From contig PCVP01000025.1 in assembly GCA_002787035.1 (NCBI GenBank), positions 5,076 to 69,075 on the forward strand: 64,000 nucleotides of DNA. Direction: 5' to 3'. Origin of the DNA: Candidatus Peregrinibacteria bacterium CG11_big_fil_rev_8_21_14_0_20_49_14 (lineage in GTDB: Bacteria; Patescibacteriota; Gracilibacteria; Peribacterales; Peribacteraceae). The notes beneath the pieces were generated by a model, which did no database searches, was not told the DNA's origin, and saw only the letters and a list, made by a program, of their open reading frames with translations. Below are positions 1-8,040 of this stretch, piece by piece. The translations under genes were made by a program, and so were the position numbers. The first letter of the stretch is position 1. Each line of letters begins with the position of its first letter.

Positions 1-37
1 TCTGAGCCCATGCCATGGACTTGTAGTGTGACGGTAT

Positions 38-976
38 TCATGAATGAGGGTGGAAAGATGAATGTTGTTTCAAATCAATTTCAGATGCTTCTGCTGCGTC
101 CGTACAATCTGTTTCTGTCTGAAGAGTTGAGAAGTACATGCCAAAACGCTCCTTAAGCATATCGTGTACTTCACAGCGAATGCCATCTGCTTTCGCAGAG
201 TCTTCCACGACAAGATGTGCCGAAAAAACATTCTTACTCGAAGTCAGACTCCATGCATGGATATGATGGACATCACGAATGCCGGGAATGGCATGTATTG
301 CATCCAGTATCGTGTGAATATCCAGGTCTTTTGGAGTTCTTTGCAGGAGAATATTCAGACTATCGCGAATGATTCCCCACGATGCCCAAAACAGTACCAA
401 GCCGAATGCCATACCAAGCAGAGGATCTACGACAAGAAATCCTGTGAAACGAATAACAAGTGCGGAAATGATGATAATAATGCTGCCGACAAATGTTTGA
501 AGAACGTGCCAGAACGCTCCCTTCATATTCAGATTATCCTTTTGCCCTTTCAGTAAAAGCCACATGGAAATACATTCTGTAATCAGGCCACCGAGTGCCG
601 CTGCAAGCATAGGTCCTGTCGGCAGTTCAATTGGTTGCATAAGGCGCATGGCTCCCATCCAGAGTACGAGAAATGCCATGGCAGCAAGAAAAAGTCCGTT
701 GAAGAGTGCGCCGACTATCTCTGCTCGAATCAGGCCAAAGGTCTGAAAGTCAGTAGCCTTACGCTGCGCAAAACGCCCTGCTACCAGAGCGATAAGCACT
801 CCGCCAACCGCCGAGAACGTATGGAAAGCATCTGAAATGACAGAAATAGATCCTGTCCACAAGCCGATGCCAAGTTCTATGAGGAAGTAGATTCCTGTCA
901 GCCAGCCTGTAATTGCCAATGCTCGTGCATCTGTAGATGCCGGCATATGGCCCGAGTGTGAAGGGGGATTCTTCAT
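38..976 (-). CDS. CDF-family cation transporter with altered metal site
   Basis: A 312-aa membrane protein with the cation diffusion facilitator fold: about six transmembrane helices in residues 20-215, then a cytoplasmic C-terminal domain with the HAIPGIRDVHHIHAW motif typical of CzcD/ZitB-type Zn/Co/Cd exporters. The family's transport site is HxxxD in TM2 and HxxxD in TM5. Here TM2 reads SDAFHTFSA and TM5 reads WHVLQTF, so both second Asp residues are replaced (Ala and Thr) while both His remain. Metal choice or activity may therefore differ from ordinary zinc exporters. It is the last gene of a minus-strand operon headed by a CsoR-like repressor, and its ATG overlaps the upstream stop by 4 bp (973-976). 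Family assignment is firm; substrate is unknown. Confidence 0.85.
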   Translation of the reverse strand: MKNPPSHSGHMPASTDARALAITGWLTGIYFLIELGIGLWTGSISVISDAFHTFSAVGGVLIALVAGRFAQRKATDFQTFGLIRAEIVGALFNGLFLAAMAFLVLWMGAMRLMQPIELPTGPMLAAALGGLITECISMWLLLKGQKDNLNMKGAFWHVLQTFVGSIIIIISALVIRFTGFLVVDPLLGMAFGLVLFWASWGIIRDSLNILLQRTPKDLDIHTILDAIHAIPGIRDVHHIHAWSLTSSKNVFSAHLVVEDSAKADGIRCEVHDMLKERFGMYFSTLQTETDCTDAAEASEIDLKQHSSFHPHS

Positions 977-1620
977 GATGATGAAGGCAAAAAACGAGGA
1001 ATAAATCTCCTTGGTACTTTTTTGCGATATTTTTCATACTCTTGTCCAAGTTTTCTCATACAATCTTTCTCTTCAACGAAGGCCAGCCGGTAATACACAA
1101 TCAGAAGAACGGGGAACATTGCGAGCGTAATGATTGTCGGCCATTGGAACAGGAAGCCAAGCATTATCAGAACGAATCCGTCATATTGCGGGTGGCGCAC
1201 ATATTTGTAGAGCCCCCCGGATGCCACCATTCCCTTTTTTTGTGCGTTATATAATTCTTTCCATGCTGAAGAGATCATTACAAATCCTGCGACAATAAGA
1301 ATGTTGCTGATAATATGAAGGATTCCGAAATGGGGGTTACTCCCGGAACCAAAGAATATTTCAAGCAAGTGCCCGTTTTCATGCGCATACAGATCGATAC
1401 CCGGGTATCGCCGTGTTAGCCAGCCTGAGAAGAAGTATATGGTCAGTGGGAAGCCGTACATTTCGGTAAACAGTGCTACAATGAATGCGGAGAAAGCGCC
1501 GAATGTATGCCAGTCAGTTTTGGTCTTGGGCTTAAAAAGGCTCAGCGCAAATGCAAGAATAAGAACCGAGTTGATGATAACCAGTGACCATAGGCCGTAA
1601 TCATAGCTTGGAGGATTCAT
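973..1620 (-). CDS. Isoprenylcysteine carboxyl methyltransferase (ICMT/PEMT-like) membrane protein
   Basis: A 215-aa integral membrane protein with about five hydrophobic helices and the ICMT/phospholipid-methyltransferase signature GLYKYVRHPQYDGF near residue 140, followed by the usual C-terminal EEKxxxxxxGxEYxxYxxxVPRFIP-like block (EEKDCMRKLGQEYEKYRKKV). Bacterial members are SAM-dependent methyltransferases of unknown substrate and often sit in metal-resistance loci with DUF2933-type proteins, as here. The start overlaps the preceding 51-aa gene by 4 bp and the stop overlaps the CDF gene by 4 bp, which points to translational coupling in one operon. Confidence 0.85.
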   Translation of the reverse strand: MNPPSYDYGLWSLVIINSVLILAFALSLFKPKTKTDWHTFGAFSAFIVALFTEMYGFPLTIYFFSGWLTRRYPGIDLYAHENGHLLEIFFGSGSNPHFGILHIISNILIVAGFVMISSAWKELYNAQKKGMVASGGLYKYVRHPQYDGFVLIMLGFLFQWPTIITLAMFPVLLIVYYRLAFVEEKDCMRKLGQEYEKYRKKVPRRFIPRFLPSSS

Positions 1621-1772
1621 GCGACGGGCGCAGAAGGGGATTTCACAAAAGGTGTCTGTAGTACTGCAGTGCTATATTTTCCGGCGCGGACAGTGCTCCA
1701 AAGTACTGCCATCATTGAAATGAGAGAGAACAAACTGAGAGCCACAAACCACGGTGATATGAGAAATTTCAT
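1617..1772 (-). CDS. Small membrane protein, 51 aa
   Basis: Starts at the ATG at 1772-1770 (MKFLISPWFVALSLFSLISM). The N-terminal half is one hydrophobic helix, and the rest is a short polar tail ending SPSAPVA. No family is recognised. It is supported by its 4-bp ATGA overlap with the methyltransferase start and by its position in the gap between two operon genes. A longer upstream reading in this frame runs through the DUF5676-like gene and is probably spurious. Probably a small helper of the metal operon, by context only. Confidence 0.55.
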   Translation of the reverse strand: MKFLISPWFVALSLFSLISMMAVLWSTVRAGKYSTAVLQTPFVKSPSAPVA

Positions 1773-1792
1773 GAATGATAACAAGGAGGGAA

Positions 1793-2056
1793 TCACTCTG
1801 TAGAAAACATATTCAAACTGGAAGATATGACCCAGCCGACCACGAGGCCTAAAAAAATACTTTCTATTATCCCGACAACAAAGCTGGTTGCATTGATGCC
1901 GGAAAAACCGGGGAAAGTCATACGCAATACATTCATATGCAATTCGTAGAGAACGGGATCTCTCAGTGCGAAGCTCCAGAAAAAACAAATAATGAAAAAG
2001 ACTCCGGAAAAAAGAGCAAGACCCTTGGCCCATTGAACGACAGAAAAGGTGGACAT
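1793..2056 (-). CDS. DUF5676-like small membrane protein
   Basis: An 87-aa protein with two or three hydrophobic helices (residues about 8-28 and 55-80) and a short loop. Size, helix pattern and neighbours fit the DUF5676 family of small membrane proteins found beside DUF2933 and metal-sensing repressors; the assignment is from recollection of family style, not a search. It lies 17 bp after the DUF2933-like gene in the same orientation. Function unknown, likely linked to copper or other metal stress by operon membership. Confidence 0.6.
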   Translation of the reverse strand: MSTFSVVQWAKGLALFSGVFFIICFFWSFALRDPVLYELHMNVLRMTFPGFSGINATSFVVGIIESIFLGLVVGWVISSSLNMFSTE

Positions 2057-2073
2057 GATTAAAAGGGGGAGAA

Positions 2074-2298
2074 TTAATGGCAGTTTTTTCCGTTGTGACT
2101 GTCAGCGTGGGAAGAGTCGGATTTGACACCGTGGCTGTGGCCTCCGAATGTATGCATGAGCGGACAAAGAAGAAGAAGAAAAAACGGCCAGTTTTGTGTT
2201 ACGAAATCCCATTTATACAAGAATCCTGCTCCGATTATTCCGGTAATAACTGCGAGAATGATGATAAAAAATCGATTATGGCGGAGGCAGCAGAACAT
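2074..2298 (-). CDS. DUF2933-like small His-rich membrane protein
   Basis: A 74-aa protein: one or two transmembrane helices (residues about 9-30 and 36-48) containing the DUF2933 hallmark CPLMHTFGGHSHG, then a hydrophilic His-rich tail (SHADSHNGKNCH). Members of this family occur in heavy-metal resistance operons, and the His/Cys tail could bind metal, though this is not proven. It follows the repressor gene by 25 bp and is transcribed with it. Confidence 0.75.
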   Translation of the reverse strand: MFCCLRHNRFFIIILAVITGIIGAGFLYKWDFVTQNWPFFLLLLCPLMHTFGGHSHGVKSDSSHADSHNGKNCH

Positions 2299-2323
2299 AA
2301 GCGGATATGGTAAAAGTGGGAAA

Positions 2324-2593
2324 TCAGCGAGTGGAAAGACCGATTACTTTCAGCAGTTCGTGTACGAAAGTATCTTGATCCTTTTCGGATGCAAGTTTCT
2401 TGGGAGCACATGTTTTCATATGGCTCTCTAGAATTCGTGCTTGTACATGATCGAGATGACCTTTCATTGCCAAGACATTCCGAAGTATTTCCGGACAATG
2501 CTCATCTTCATCCAGCATTCTGTGCACTTTTTTACTCAGACCATCCAGACGCTTCAGCGCTGCAAGTGCCTTTTCTTTTTGGTCAGGTAACAT
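2324..2593 (-). CDS. CsoR/FrmR/RcnR-family metal-sensing repressor
   Basis: An 89-aa all-helical protein of the DUF156 family. It shows the CsoR-type ligand pattern: a Cys in HCPEILRNV near residue 33 and a HxxxC pair in ESHMKTC near residues 57-62, the W-X-Y-Z layout (C-H-C) of Cu(I)-sensing members. Family members bind GC-rich operators as tetramers and release DNA on metal binding. It is the first gene of the minus-strand operon with two small membrane proteins, a methyltransferase and a CDF transporter, and a palindromic operator candidate lies 10 bp upstream of its ATG. Copper is the best guess for the effector, but other metals or aldehydes are possible. Confidence 0.85.
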   Translation of the reverse strand: MLPDQKEKALAALKRLDGLSKKVHRMLDEDEHCPEILRNVLAMKGHLDHVQARILESHMKTCAPKKLASEKDQDTFVHELLKVIGLSTR

Positions 2594-2602
2594 AGCATAT
2601 AG

Positions 2603-2648
2603 TGGTAGTGGGTAGGGGTACCATATTATTATGGCTTATAAGTGTCAA
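2603..2648 (-). promoter_or_regulatory. Promoter and candidate CsoR-like operator of the metal operon
   Basis: On the minus strand TTGACA (2648-2643) is followed after 17 nt by TATGGT (2625-2620), a reasonable sigma-70 pair. The -10 overlaps a 21-bp element with perfect 5-bp arms (TGGTA at 2623-2619 and TACCA at 2607-2603) around a C-rich core. C/G-rich cores with inverted arms are typical of CsoR operators. A bound repressor here would block the -10 box, consistent with autoregulation. Confidence 0.55.
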
Positions 2649-2756
2649 TATCAACTGTCTGTTCAAATAGAAATTTCTACATGTATATATAATTGCGTGA
2701 CCGTACTTTTTTTGCAGATGGGTGAGTATTGATACTTCTTTACGGAAAAAGCCTTG

Positions 2757-2762
2757 TACAAT
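2757..2762 (+). promoter_or_regulatory. -10 box close to the rlmN start
   Basis: TACAAT ends 6 nt before the ATG at 2769. With a normal -10 to start-site distance the transcript would begin at or next to the ATG, giving a leaderless mRNA. A TTGATA at 2729-2734 is too far away (22 nt) to be a good -35. Confidence 0.4.
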
Positions 2763-2768
2763 GCTTCC

Positions 2769-3839
2769 ATGACCGTCGCTCCTCGTAACCGTCATGACCG
2801 TTTTTTAGAGCTCTTCCCCAAAGAGCCTGCGTTTCGCTTGCGCCAAATAGAGAAGGCATACTTCACGTCGTCTATGACCGGCTGGGAGAGTGTGACTACG
2901 CTTTCCAAAGATATGCGAACAGTGCTTGAGCGAGAAATTCCGTGGATCAGCTGCAAGGCGGTCACCACGCTTTCGAGTAACAGGGGAGACACGCACAAGG
3001 TGGTACTGGAAGGATACGACGGTCAATTGTATGAGAGTGTACTTATGGCAAACATGAGGAACCAATGGACTATTTGTGTCTCTTCTCAAATCGGTTGTGC
3101 CATGGGCTGCACGTTCTGTGCCACGGGCACCATGGGGCTGAAACGCAATTTATCTTCCGATGAAATCGCAGACCAGTATCGTTTCTGGAGAGCGTTTCTC
3201 ACAGAGCGGCCGGAACTTCCTCAACGCATAAGTAATGTCGTATTCATGGGTATGGGAGAACCGTTGGTGAATCTGGAAAACGTGAAAGCGGCCATTCATA
3301 CGTGGCTTCAAAATACGGATCTCGGACCTACGCGCATTACAGTTTCCACTGTAGGAGTGCTGCCCGTACTCGAAGAAATTTTAAAAGACCCTTTGTGGCC
3401 ACCCGTACGCATAGCAATCTCATTGCACAGTCCGGAAGAAGAAAGCAGGCGCAAAATAGTACCTACCACTGCGCCGCATTTTCACACCCGTCTTGCCAAG
3501 TGGACACATGATTATCAGGAAGTGCATGGCAATCGCAGGCACCATGTCACGTTTGAATACACGCTGATTTCAGGAGTGAACGACAATGCGGAAGAAGCAA
3601 AAAGGCTGGTGCAATTCGTTCGCAAGACCAGTGCGGTAAAAGTGAACGTGATTCCGTTAAACCCCGTAAGCGGAAAGGCGTTTACCGCCAGCTCTCGCCA
3701 GGGAATCGAAGACTTTAAAACAGTATTGCTCAATGCGGGAATAAATGTGACCGAGCGCAAAACCATGGGGCAAGATATAGCGGCAGCGTGCGGACAGTTG
3801 GCTCTTACCGTGAAGAGCGGAGGAAAGGTGGTGGGTTAA
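2769..3839 (+). CDS. rlmN: 23S rRNA (adenine2503-C2)-methyltransferase RlmN
   Basis: A radical-SAM methyltransferase of about 356 aa that methylates A2503 of 23S rRNA (and tRNA A37 in some bacteria). The CxxxCxxC iron-sulfur motif reads CAMGCTFC, followed by the family's ATGTMGLKRNL, NVVFMGMGEPL, STVGVLP, ISLHSP and EYTLISGVND blocks. The methyl-carrying C-terminal Cys is in AAACGQL. I chose the ATG at 2769 over an upstream TTG at 2754 because a -10-like TACAAT lies just before it and the conserved part needs no more. The stop overlaps the stop of the convergent downstream gene by 4 bp. Confidence 0.95.
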   Translation: MTVAPRNRHDRFLELFPKEPAFRLRQIEKAYFTSSMTGWESVTTLSKDMRTVLEREIPWISCKAVTTLSSNRGDTHKVVLEGYDGQLYESVLMANMRNQWTICVSSQIGCAMGCTFCATGTMGLKRNLSSDEIADQYRFWRAFLTERPELPQRISNVVFMGMGEPLVNLENVKAAIHTWLQNTDLGPTRITVSTVGVLPVLEEILKDPLWPPVRIAISLHSPEEESRRKIVPTTAPHFHTRLAKWTHDYQEVHGNRRHHVTFEYTLISGVNDNAEEAKRLVQFVRKTSAVKVNVIPLNPVSGKAFTASSRQGIEDFKTVLLNAGINVTERKTMGQDIAAACGQLALTVKSGGKVVG

Positions 3840-4519
3840 CATGCATCTGTTTTCTCGTATATCTGCACCTTTCCATGCGGACATGTTCGTTTGCAGGTAA
3901 ACCCCCGCATCATCAGCGCGACCGAGGGGTGGGCAGTGGGAAACACAGCTTCATCCACACTCAAAACAAGTGTGTTTGCATCGTTTAAAATCACCAGATC
4001 TCCGTTTTTGCTGCAGCGATCCAGCTCGTTGTAGAGCGCTTCGAGGTAGGGGATTACGACATCCGATACATTGGAAGGATCTTCGCAAAACTCTTTGAGC
4101 GGTTGCAGCCCCGAAATATAGATACCCCTCACGTATTGTCCGCTGTGTTCTTCCAGTTGTGCCATGAATGCCAATATATCGGTCAGATGCGTATGTATCG
4201 TCATGCCACCATCAGTGGTGCGGACGGGATTGTGTAATCGTGTCCCCAAAACATCGGCATCGTTATCTGCTTCCACATAGGTGCAGACACCAAGCAGTGT
4301 GGCGATATCGACAACAGAGAGATCTGCAGTTTCCGGCTTTGCAAGGCCACAGGGAACATCTATGAGTGTGCCTCCCAAAAGTTTGGACCGAAGAAACTCT
4401 CCGAGTTCGGTAAGAGCTCCGTCGGAGACACACGCTTTTTGCAGCCACTCTGTCCATGAAATTTCAGGCTCGCCGTACCATTGCATATTTTCAATGAACG
4501 CACCGTATTTCTGAGTCAT
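3836..4519 (-). CDS. Hypothetical protein with a methyltransferase-like core
   Basis: A 227-aa soluble protein. Residues 45-85 resemble the first half of a SAM-methyltransferase Rossmann fold (GGTLIDVPCGLAKP then ATLLGVCTYVEAD, an acidic residue ending a second strand), but the classical GxGxG is weak. A later strand is VILNDANTLVLSVDE. No confident family. It converges with rlmN with overlapping stops, and its start is preceded by the lipoprotein gene in the same direction, 34 bp upstream. Substrate and activity cannot be stated. Confidence 0.6.
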   Translation of the reverse strand: MTQKYGAFIENMQWYGEPEISWTEWLQKACVSDGALTELGEFLRSKLLGGTLIDVPCGLAKPETADLSVVDIATLLGVCTYVEADNDADVLGTRLHNPVRTTDGGMTIHTHLTDILAFMAQLEEHSGQYVRGIYISGLQPLKEFCEDPSNVSDVVIPYLEALYNELDRCSKNGDLVILNDANTLVLSVDEAVFPTAHPSVALMMRGFTCKRTCPHGKVQIYEKTDAC

Positions 4520-4553
4520 ACATTCAGTATTTCACCTTGTATCTCCCGTGTCT

Positions 4554-6083
4554 TCATAATTGCATATCAAATAAGATCACAGGGTCTTCCCAGTTGCGGA
4601 GTTCCTCTTCGGTCTGTACGTATCCTCGTAAGTCCGTTGCAGTTCCCTTGTGAACAGCAAGATGCAAATGAGGCCTTTCGCCGCTTGTTTGAGGGCTGAA
4701 ACCTTTTCCTAAACTTCCAATTATGTCTCCGCGTCGCAGCATATCTCCTCGTACGTAGTGTATGGTATCCATATTTAAATGACCGTACAGAACAGTGAAA
4801 GACCCGGCATTTGTTTCGCACGATTGCACCAACACTCCGCCGTAGCCTCGTATGGTATCCCGTAATTCCACTCTGCCTTTACAGAGAGCAGAGACGGTTA
4901 TGTTCGTTTCATCTTCCTCCGCAAAAACCTCAAAATCCGTTCCTGTATGGTAGCCACGGAATACTTCCGGTTGTATGGGTGATGTATCGGGATCTATGAA
5001 AATACCGAACGGCTTTTTGGTGATGCGACTCATATCGTAGACAGGCACCGTCACGGATTTCTCCCTAAGGTTTGATGCAAAAAACGATACGGTTCTTTGC
5101 ATAAAATCTTCCCACTTTGGAATGAACTCATGTTTTTCTCCTTCATACACGACGTAGTTCACGTCTTTGTTCAGGCTCGTAAGTTCTCGATGCAAAAATT
5201 CCGACCACTCTACCGGGACATCGCTATCCTTTGTGCCATGAAACAACAGAATGGGGTCATCTATCACATTCAGGGCGCTCAATGAGGAGAGGGCATTCCA
5301 GACTGCGGGACTTTGCTCCCTCGTACCGAGGAGTGCTCGCGTGTTATCTCCCTCTTCACGCATAGAGCGCCAACGCATGAAGTTTTCCCACGCATCGCTG
5401 TGCACAGGAGCGTACAGAACGACTGCATCTACCATTTCGGGATGTGCCGTGGCGATATTCAGAGTCACTCCGCCACCGAGCGAATGACCAAGCATGCCTA
5501 CACGGGAGGAGTCTACATTCGGCAGTCGGGCCTGACGCACGGCGTTGATGGCATTCGCACTGTCCATGCTGTATTCCAGTCCCGCATCGTACACCATCCG
5601 CGTATCCGGACTCGGGTCAGATTCTCCGTGTCCGCGGTAATCTGTGTGCAGTACGGCAAAGCCATGACGAGCAAGGTAGTCCTGCTCCCGTTTCAGGCCT
5701 CGGCCGACTGTGTAGACAGACGGTGCTATAAAACCGTGATTCAGAATAATCAACGGAAAAGGCCCTTCGCCCTTAGGAATGTTCAGTATGCCGCTTATCC
5801 GAAGCCCGTTGCTTCGGTAGGAAATTTGGTGGCGAGTGTATGCGGAGTTTTCTGCAAGAACAGTTTCGAGAGTGAGCCCTGTTCCCACGAGTTGCATACC
5901 GGAAAAATGTGCTATGGATAACTGCGACGGTACTGTTTCCATTTCCCTTTTGCTTGGCACATTCCTGCTCTGTGGCACAGGTACGGAATCTGTTTCCGTT
6001 TGAGGTGCTACGAAGGGGTTTGGCCACGGCTCGGCACATGCCGTGAGTAAGAGCACACAGCCCAAAACAATCATCTTCTTCAT
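4554..6083 (-). CDS. Lipoprotein fusing alpha/beta hydrolase and M23 peptidase domains
   Basis: A 509-aa exported protein with a lipobox (VLLLTAC, Cys near residue 16), so probably anchored to the outer face of the membrane. Residues about 80-345 form an S9/dienelactone-hydrolase type alpha/beta hydrolase: oxyanion region NHGF, nucleophile GHSLGGG, acid in HGTKDSDVP, and His in EGEKHEF. Residues about 370-500 form an M23 (LytM-like) domain with HTGTD for the first zinc ligands, YGHLN, and the second HxH in PHLHLAVH. All catalytic positions appear present in both halves. M23 enzymes cut peptidoglycan cross-bridges; the hydrolase may remove an ester or peptide from the same wall material. This domain pair is unusual. 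Confidence 0.85.
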   Translation of the reverse strand: MKKMIVLGCVLLLTACAEPWPNPFVAPQTETDSVPVPQSRNVPSKREMETVPSQLSIAHFSGMQLVGTGLTLETVLAENSAYTRHQISYRSNGLRISGILNIPKGEGPFPLIILNHGFIAPSVYTVGRGLKREQDYLARHGFAVLHTDYRGHGESDPSPDTRMVYDAGLEYSMDSANAINAVRQARLPNVDSSRVGMLGHSLGGGVTLNIATAHPEMVDAVVLYAPVHSDAWENFMRWRSMREEGDNTRALLGTREQSPAVWNALSSLSALNVIDDPILLFHGTKDSDVPVEWSEFLHRELTSLNKDVNYVVYEGEKHEFIPKWEDFMQRTVSFFASNLREKSVTVPVYDMSRITKKPFGIFIDPDTSPIQPEVFRGYHTGTDFEVFAEEDETNITVSALCKGRVELRDTIRGYGGVLVQSCETNAGSFTVLYGHLNMDTIHYVRGDMLRRGDIIGSLGKGFSPQTSGERPHLHLAVHKGTATDLRGYVQTEEELRNWEDPVILFDMQL

Positions 6084-6210
6084 ATACGAAGTATAGAAGG
6101 GAAGTGTGCGAAAGTAACTGCTTCATACTATCTCTAATACAAATAGAATAAGCATTTTTGCTCCGTAGCCAAATACTCCCCCTTCTTTCCATTATGTTTC
6201 AATTTATCTG

Positions 6211-6216
6211 TATACT
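6211..6216 (+). promoter_or_regulatory. -10 box upstream of the ECF sigma gene
   Basis: TATACT ends 9 nt before the ATG at 6226, leaving a 5' leader of only a few nucleotides and no Shine-Dalgarno sequence. No clear -35 was found; ATGTTT and TTTCAA lie in about the right zone. Confidence 0.35.
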
Positions 6217-6225
6217 GAAGTATGC

Positions 6226-6741
6226 ATGATTCCTAACCAAATTAATTCTTCGGAGGATCTTGAAGCAGTTTTTTATGCTCTTAACGAAGATATCTACGGT
6301 TATATTATGGGTCGTGTGCGTTCGCAAGTAGTAGCGGAAGATATCGCACAAGAAGTGTTTGTAAAGGCATGGGAAAAAAGAACTCAGTTTAACTCCGAAA
6401 AGGGTTCGTTGAAAAATTGGATTTATGGCATAGCACTCAACGCTGTCTATGATTACTTTCGCAGGCAAAAAAACAGAAGAACGGAGGAGTTGAGAGAAGA
6501 TTTTTCGGATGCGAAAGATATTAAGTCTGACACGGCAATAAAACTTCTGCATTCTCAAATAATGGATCAAATGCAGTTCCTCAGCCAAAAAGATCAAGAT
6601 GTTCTTCTTTTGCGCTACGCTCAGGAGCTTTCAGTAGAAGAGATAGCAGAGGTGATGAATATGAACTATTCGGCAACGAAAGTTGCGCTTCATAGAGCCA
6701 CAAAAAAACTAAAAGAAAGATGTAACCGTTTCATGCCGTAG
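6226..6741 (+). CDS. ECF-type RNA polymerase sigma factor
   Basis: A 171-aa sigma-70 family protein of ECF size. Region 2 (residues 10-80) includes VRSQVVAEDIAQEVFVKAWEK, the -10 recognising helix, and LKNWIYGIALNAVYDYFRRQKNRR. Region 4 (residues 112-165) includes LSQKDQDVLLLRY, LSVEEIAEVMNM and the recognition helix YSATKVALHRATKKLKE. Followed after 32 bp by a single-span membrane protein, the usual place for its anti-sigma factor. It probably directs the downstream surface-protein genes, though no operator data can be seen here. Confidence 0.93.
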   Translation: MIPNQINSSEDLEAVFYALNEDIYGYIMGRVRSQVVAEDIAQEVFVKAWEKRTQFNSEKGSLKNWIYGIALNAVYDYFRRQKNRRTEELREDFSDAKDIKSDTAIKLLHSQIMDQMQFLSQKDQDVLLLRYAQELSVEEIAEVMNMNYSATKVALHRATKKLKERCNRFMP

Positions 6742-6773
6742 GCGTATCAGCTTATGGCTTTCCATCTCTTACT

Positions 6774-8009
6774 ATGATTAACGATAACGACATTACACAG
6801 GCCCTTAAATCCCAAAAAAGTAAGCCGTCCAAAGAGTGGCAAGATTCCACCTTGAAACGCTTAAATGAAATATCTTCAAAAAATTATGTAACCGATACGT
6901 CGGGAATACGTATAAGCCTACGTGACACAGTGAAGTCACTGGCTTCTATTTTCTTTCCCACCTCTACTATGAATCCGATGCTTCTTAAATCCATAGGCTC
7001 TCTGACTGTGGCATGTGTTCTTGCTGTCGGTACATCTGCGGTAGCAGACAGTGCAACACCTGAAAATTCCGTTTTATATTCCATAGATAGGGGGTTTGAA
7101 AAGATAGAATTAGCATTTGCCGGACTAAGCGGCAATGCAGCGGTTGCTCACAAATATCTTTCTTTGGCAGAGGAGCGTGCTTTGGAAATAGATGTTCTTC
7201 TTGGCGGTGAAGCATCTGCACCCTTTGCATTCAGTCCTTTACTCATTGAAGTTGCCTATGCTCAAAGCATAGGAGCAAATGCAACCCTTCGTGCGCATAT
7301 CGAACTTTTGGTGGAAGATTGCAGCTATGCATTGCAAGAAGCGGTAAATATTTTGGAAAAAATTGCAGATTCTGCTTCTGCTACAACACGTACGAAACTT
7401 GCTATTGCTATTGAGACAACCTCACAGAGTATCTCTCAGCGGCTAGAAGCTAGTGTGCAAGCTACTGCCGAAACAGATGTACGCCCCGTAGTTTCCAAGG
7501 GTATCAGTACTGCAAAATCTATTGAGCGCCAAGCGCGCAATATGCAGGTGCAAGCTGACTCAGAAGTACAAGCAGAAGCTGAAGTATCACAAGACCACAC
7601 CATGGAAGATAATGATGATGATTCAGATAAGAACAGTGATACCTCTATTAAGGTGGATATCGATACTGGTCTTCCTCTTGTGGACATAAAGAATGTGGGG
7701 GGACTGAATATGAATCTGGAAACAGGCGACAATACTCAGAAGAACGATTCCGGTGTGATTTCTGAGACGAAGACACAGCAAGATACCGAGACATCTTCTG
7801 AATCAAAACAGGAATTTCAAGGTCAAAAACAGACTTCCGGTACGCAGGGTACTTTAGAAGTGGACTTCTCAAGTACTGTTCGTACCAAGACCACTGTAGA
7901 CGGCAATACAGAGACGAATACAGGGATACAGAACGATATAAATTCACAAGTAGAATCGAATATACAAACAGATATACAAGGCAGTACAGTACCTAATTTT
8001 TTGAACTAG
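6774..8009 (+). CDS. DUF5667-containing membrane protein, probable anti-sigma factor
   Basis: A 411-aa protein. Residues 1-65 are cytoplasmic and polar; one transmembrane helix lies at about 70-90 (LLKSIGSLTVACVLAVGTSA). Next comes a DUF5667-like outside domain beginning SVLYSIDRGFEKIELAFA and continuing with the YLSLAEERALEIDVLL helix. From about residue 260 the tail is acidic and Ser/Thr/Gln-rich (repeated QTDT, SETKTQ, QSNIQ-like stretches) and probably unfolded. Position right after an ECF sigma gene and the one-span topology support an anti-sigma role, though no classical zinc-binding anti-sigma motif (HxxxCxxC) is visible in the N-terminus. Confidence 0.7.
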   Translation: MINDNDITQALKSQKSKPSKEWQDSTLKRLNEISSKNYVTDTSGIRISLRDTVKSLASIFFPTSTMNPMLLKSIGSLTVACVLAVGTSAVADSATPENSVLYSIDRGFEKIELAFAGLSGNAAVAHKYLSLAEERALEIDVLLGGEASAPFAFSPLLIEVAYAQSIGANATLRAHIELLVEDCSYALQEAVNILEKIADSASATTRTKLAIAIETTSQSISQRLEASVQATAETDVRPVVSKGISTAKSIERQARNMQVQADSEVQAEAEVSQDHTMEDNDDDSDKNSDTSIKVDIDTGLPLVDIKNVGGLNMNLETGDNTQKNDSGVISETKTQQDTETSSESKQEFQGQKQTSGTQGTLEVDFSSTVRTKTTVDGNTETNTGIQNDINSQVESNIQTDIQGSTVPNFLN

Positions 8010-8040
8010 TTTTATATTTTTACTCATCTTTATTGTGAAC

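Noticed and set aside
1617-2129. A 170-aa open frame spanning 1617-2129 on the minus strand.
   Set aside because: Its upper part runs out of frame across the DUF5676-like gene and has no coherent protein pattern; only the last 51 codons look real.
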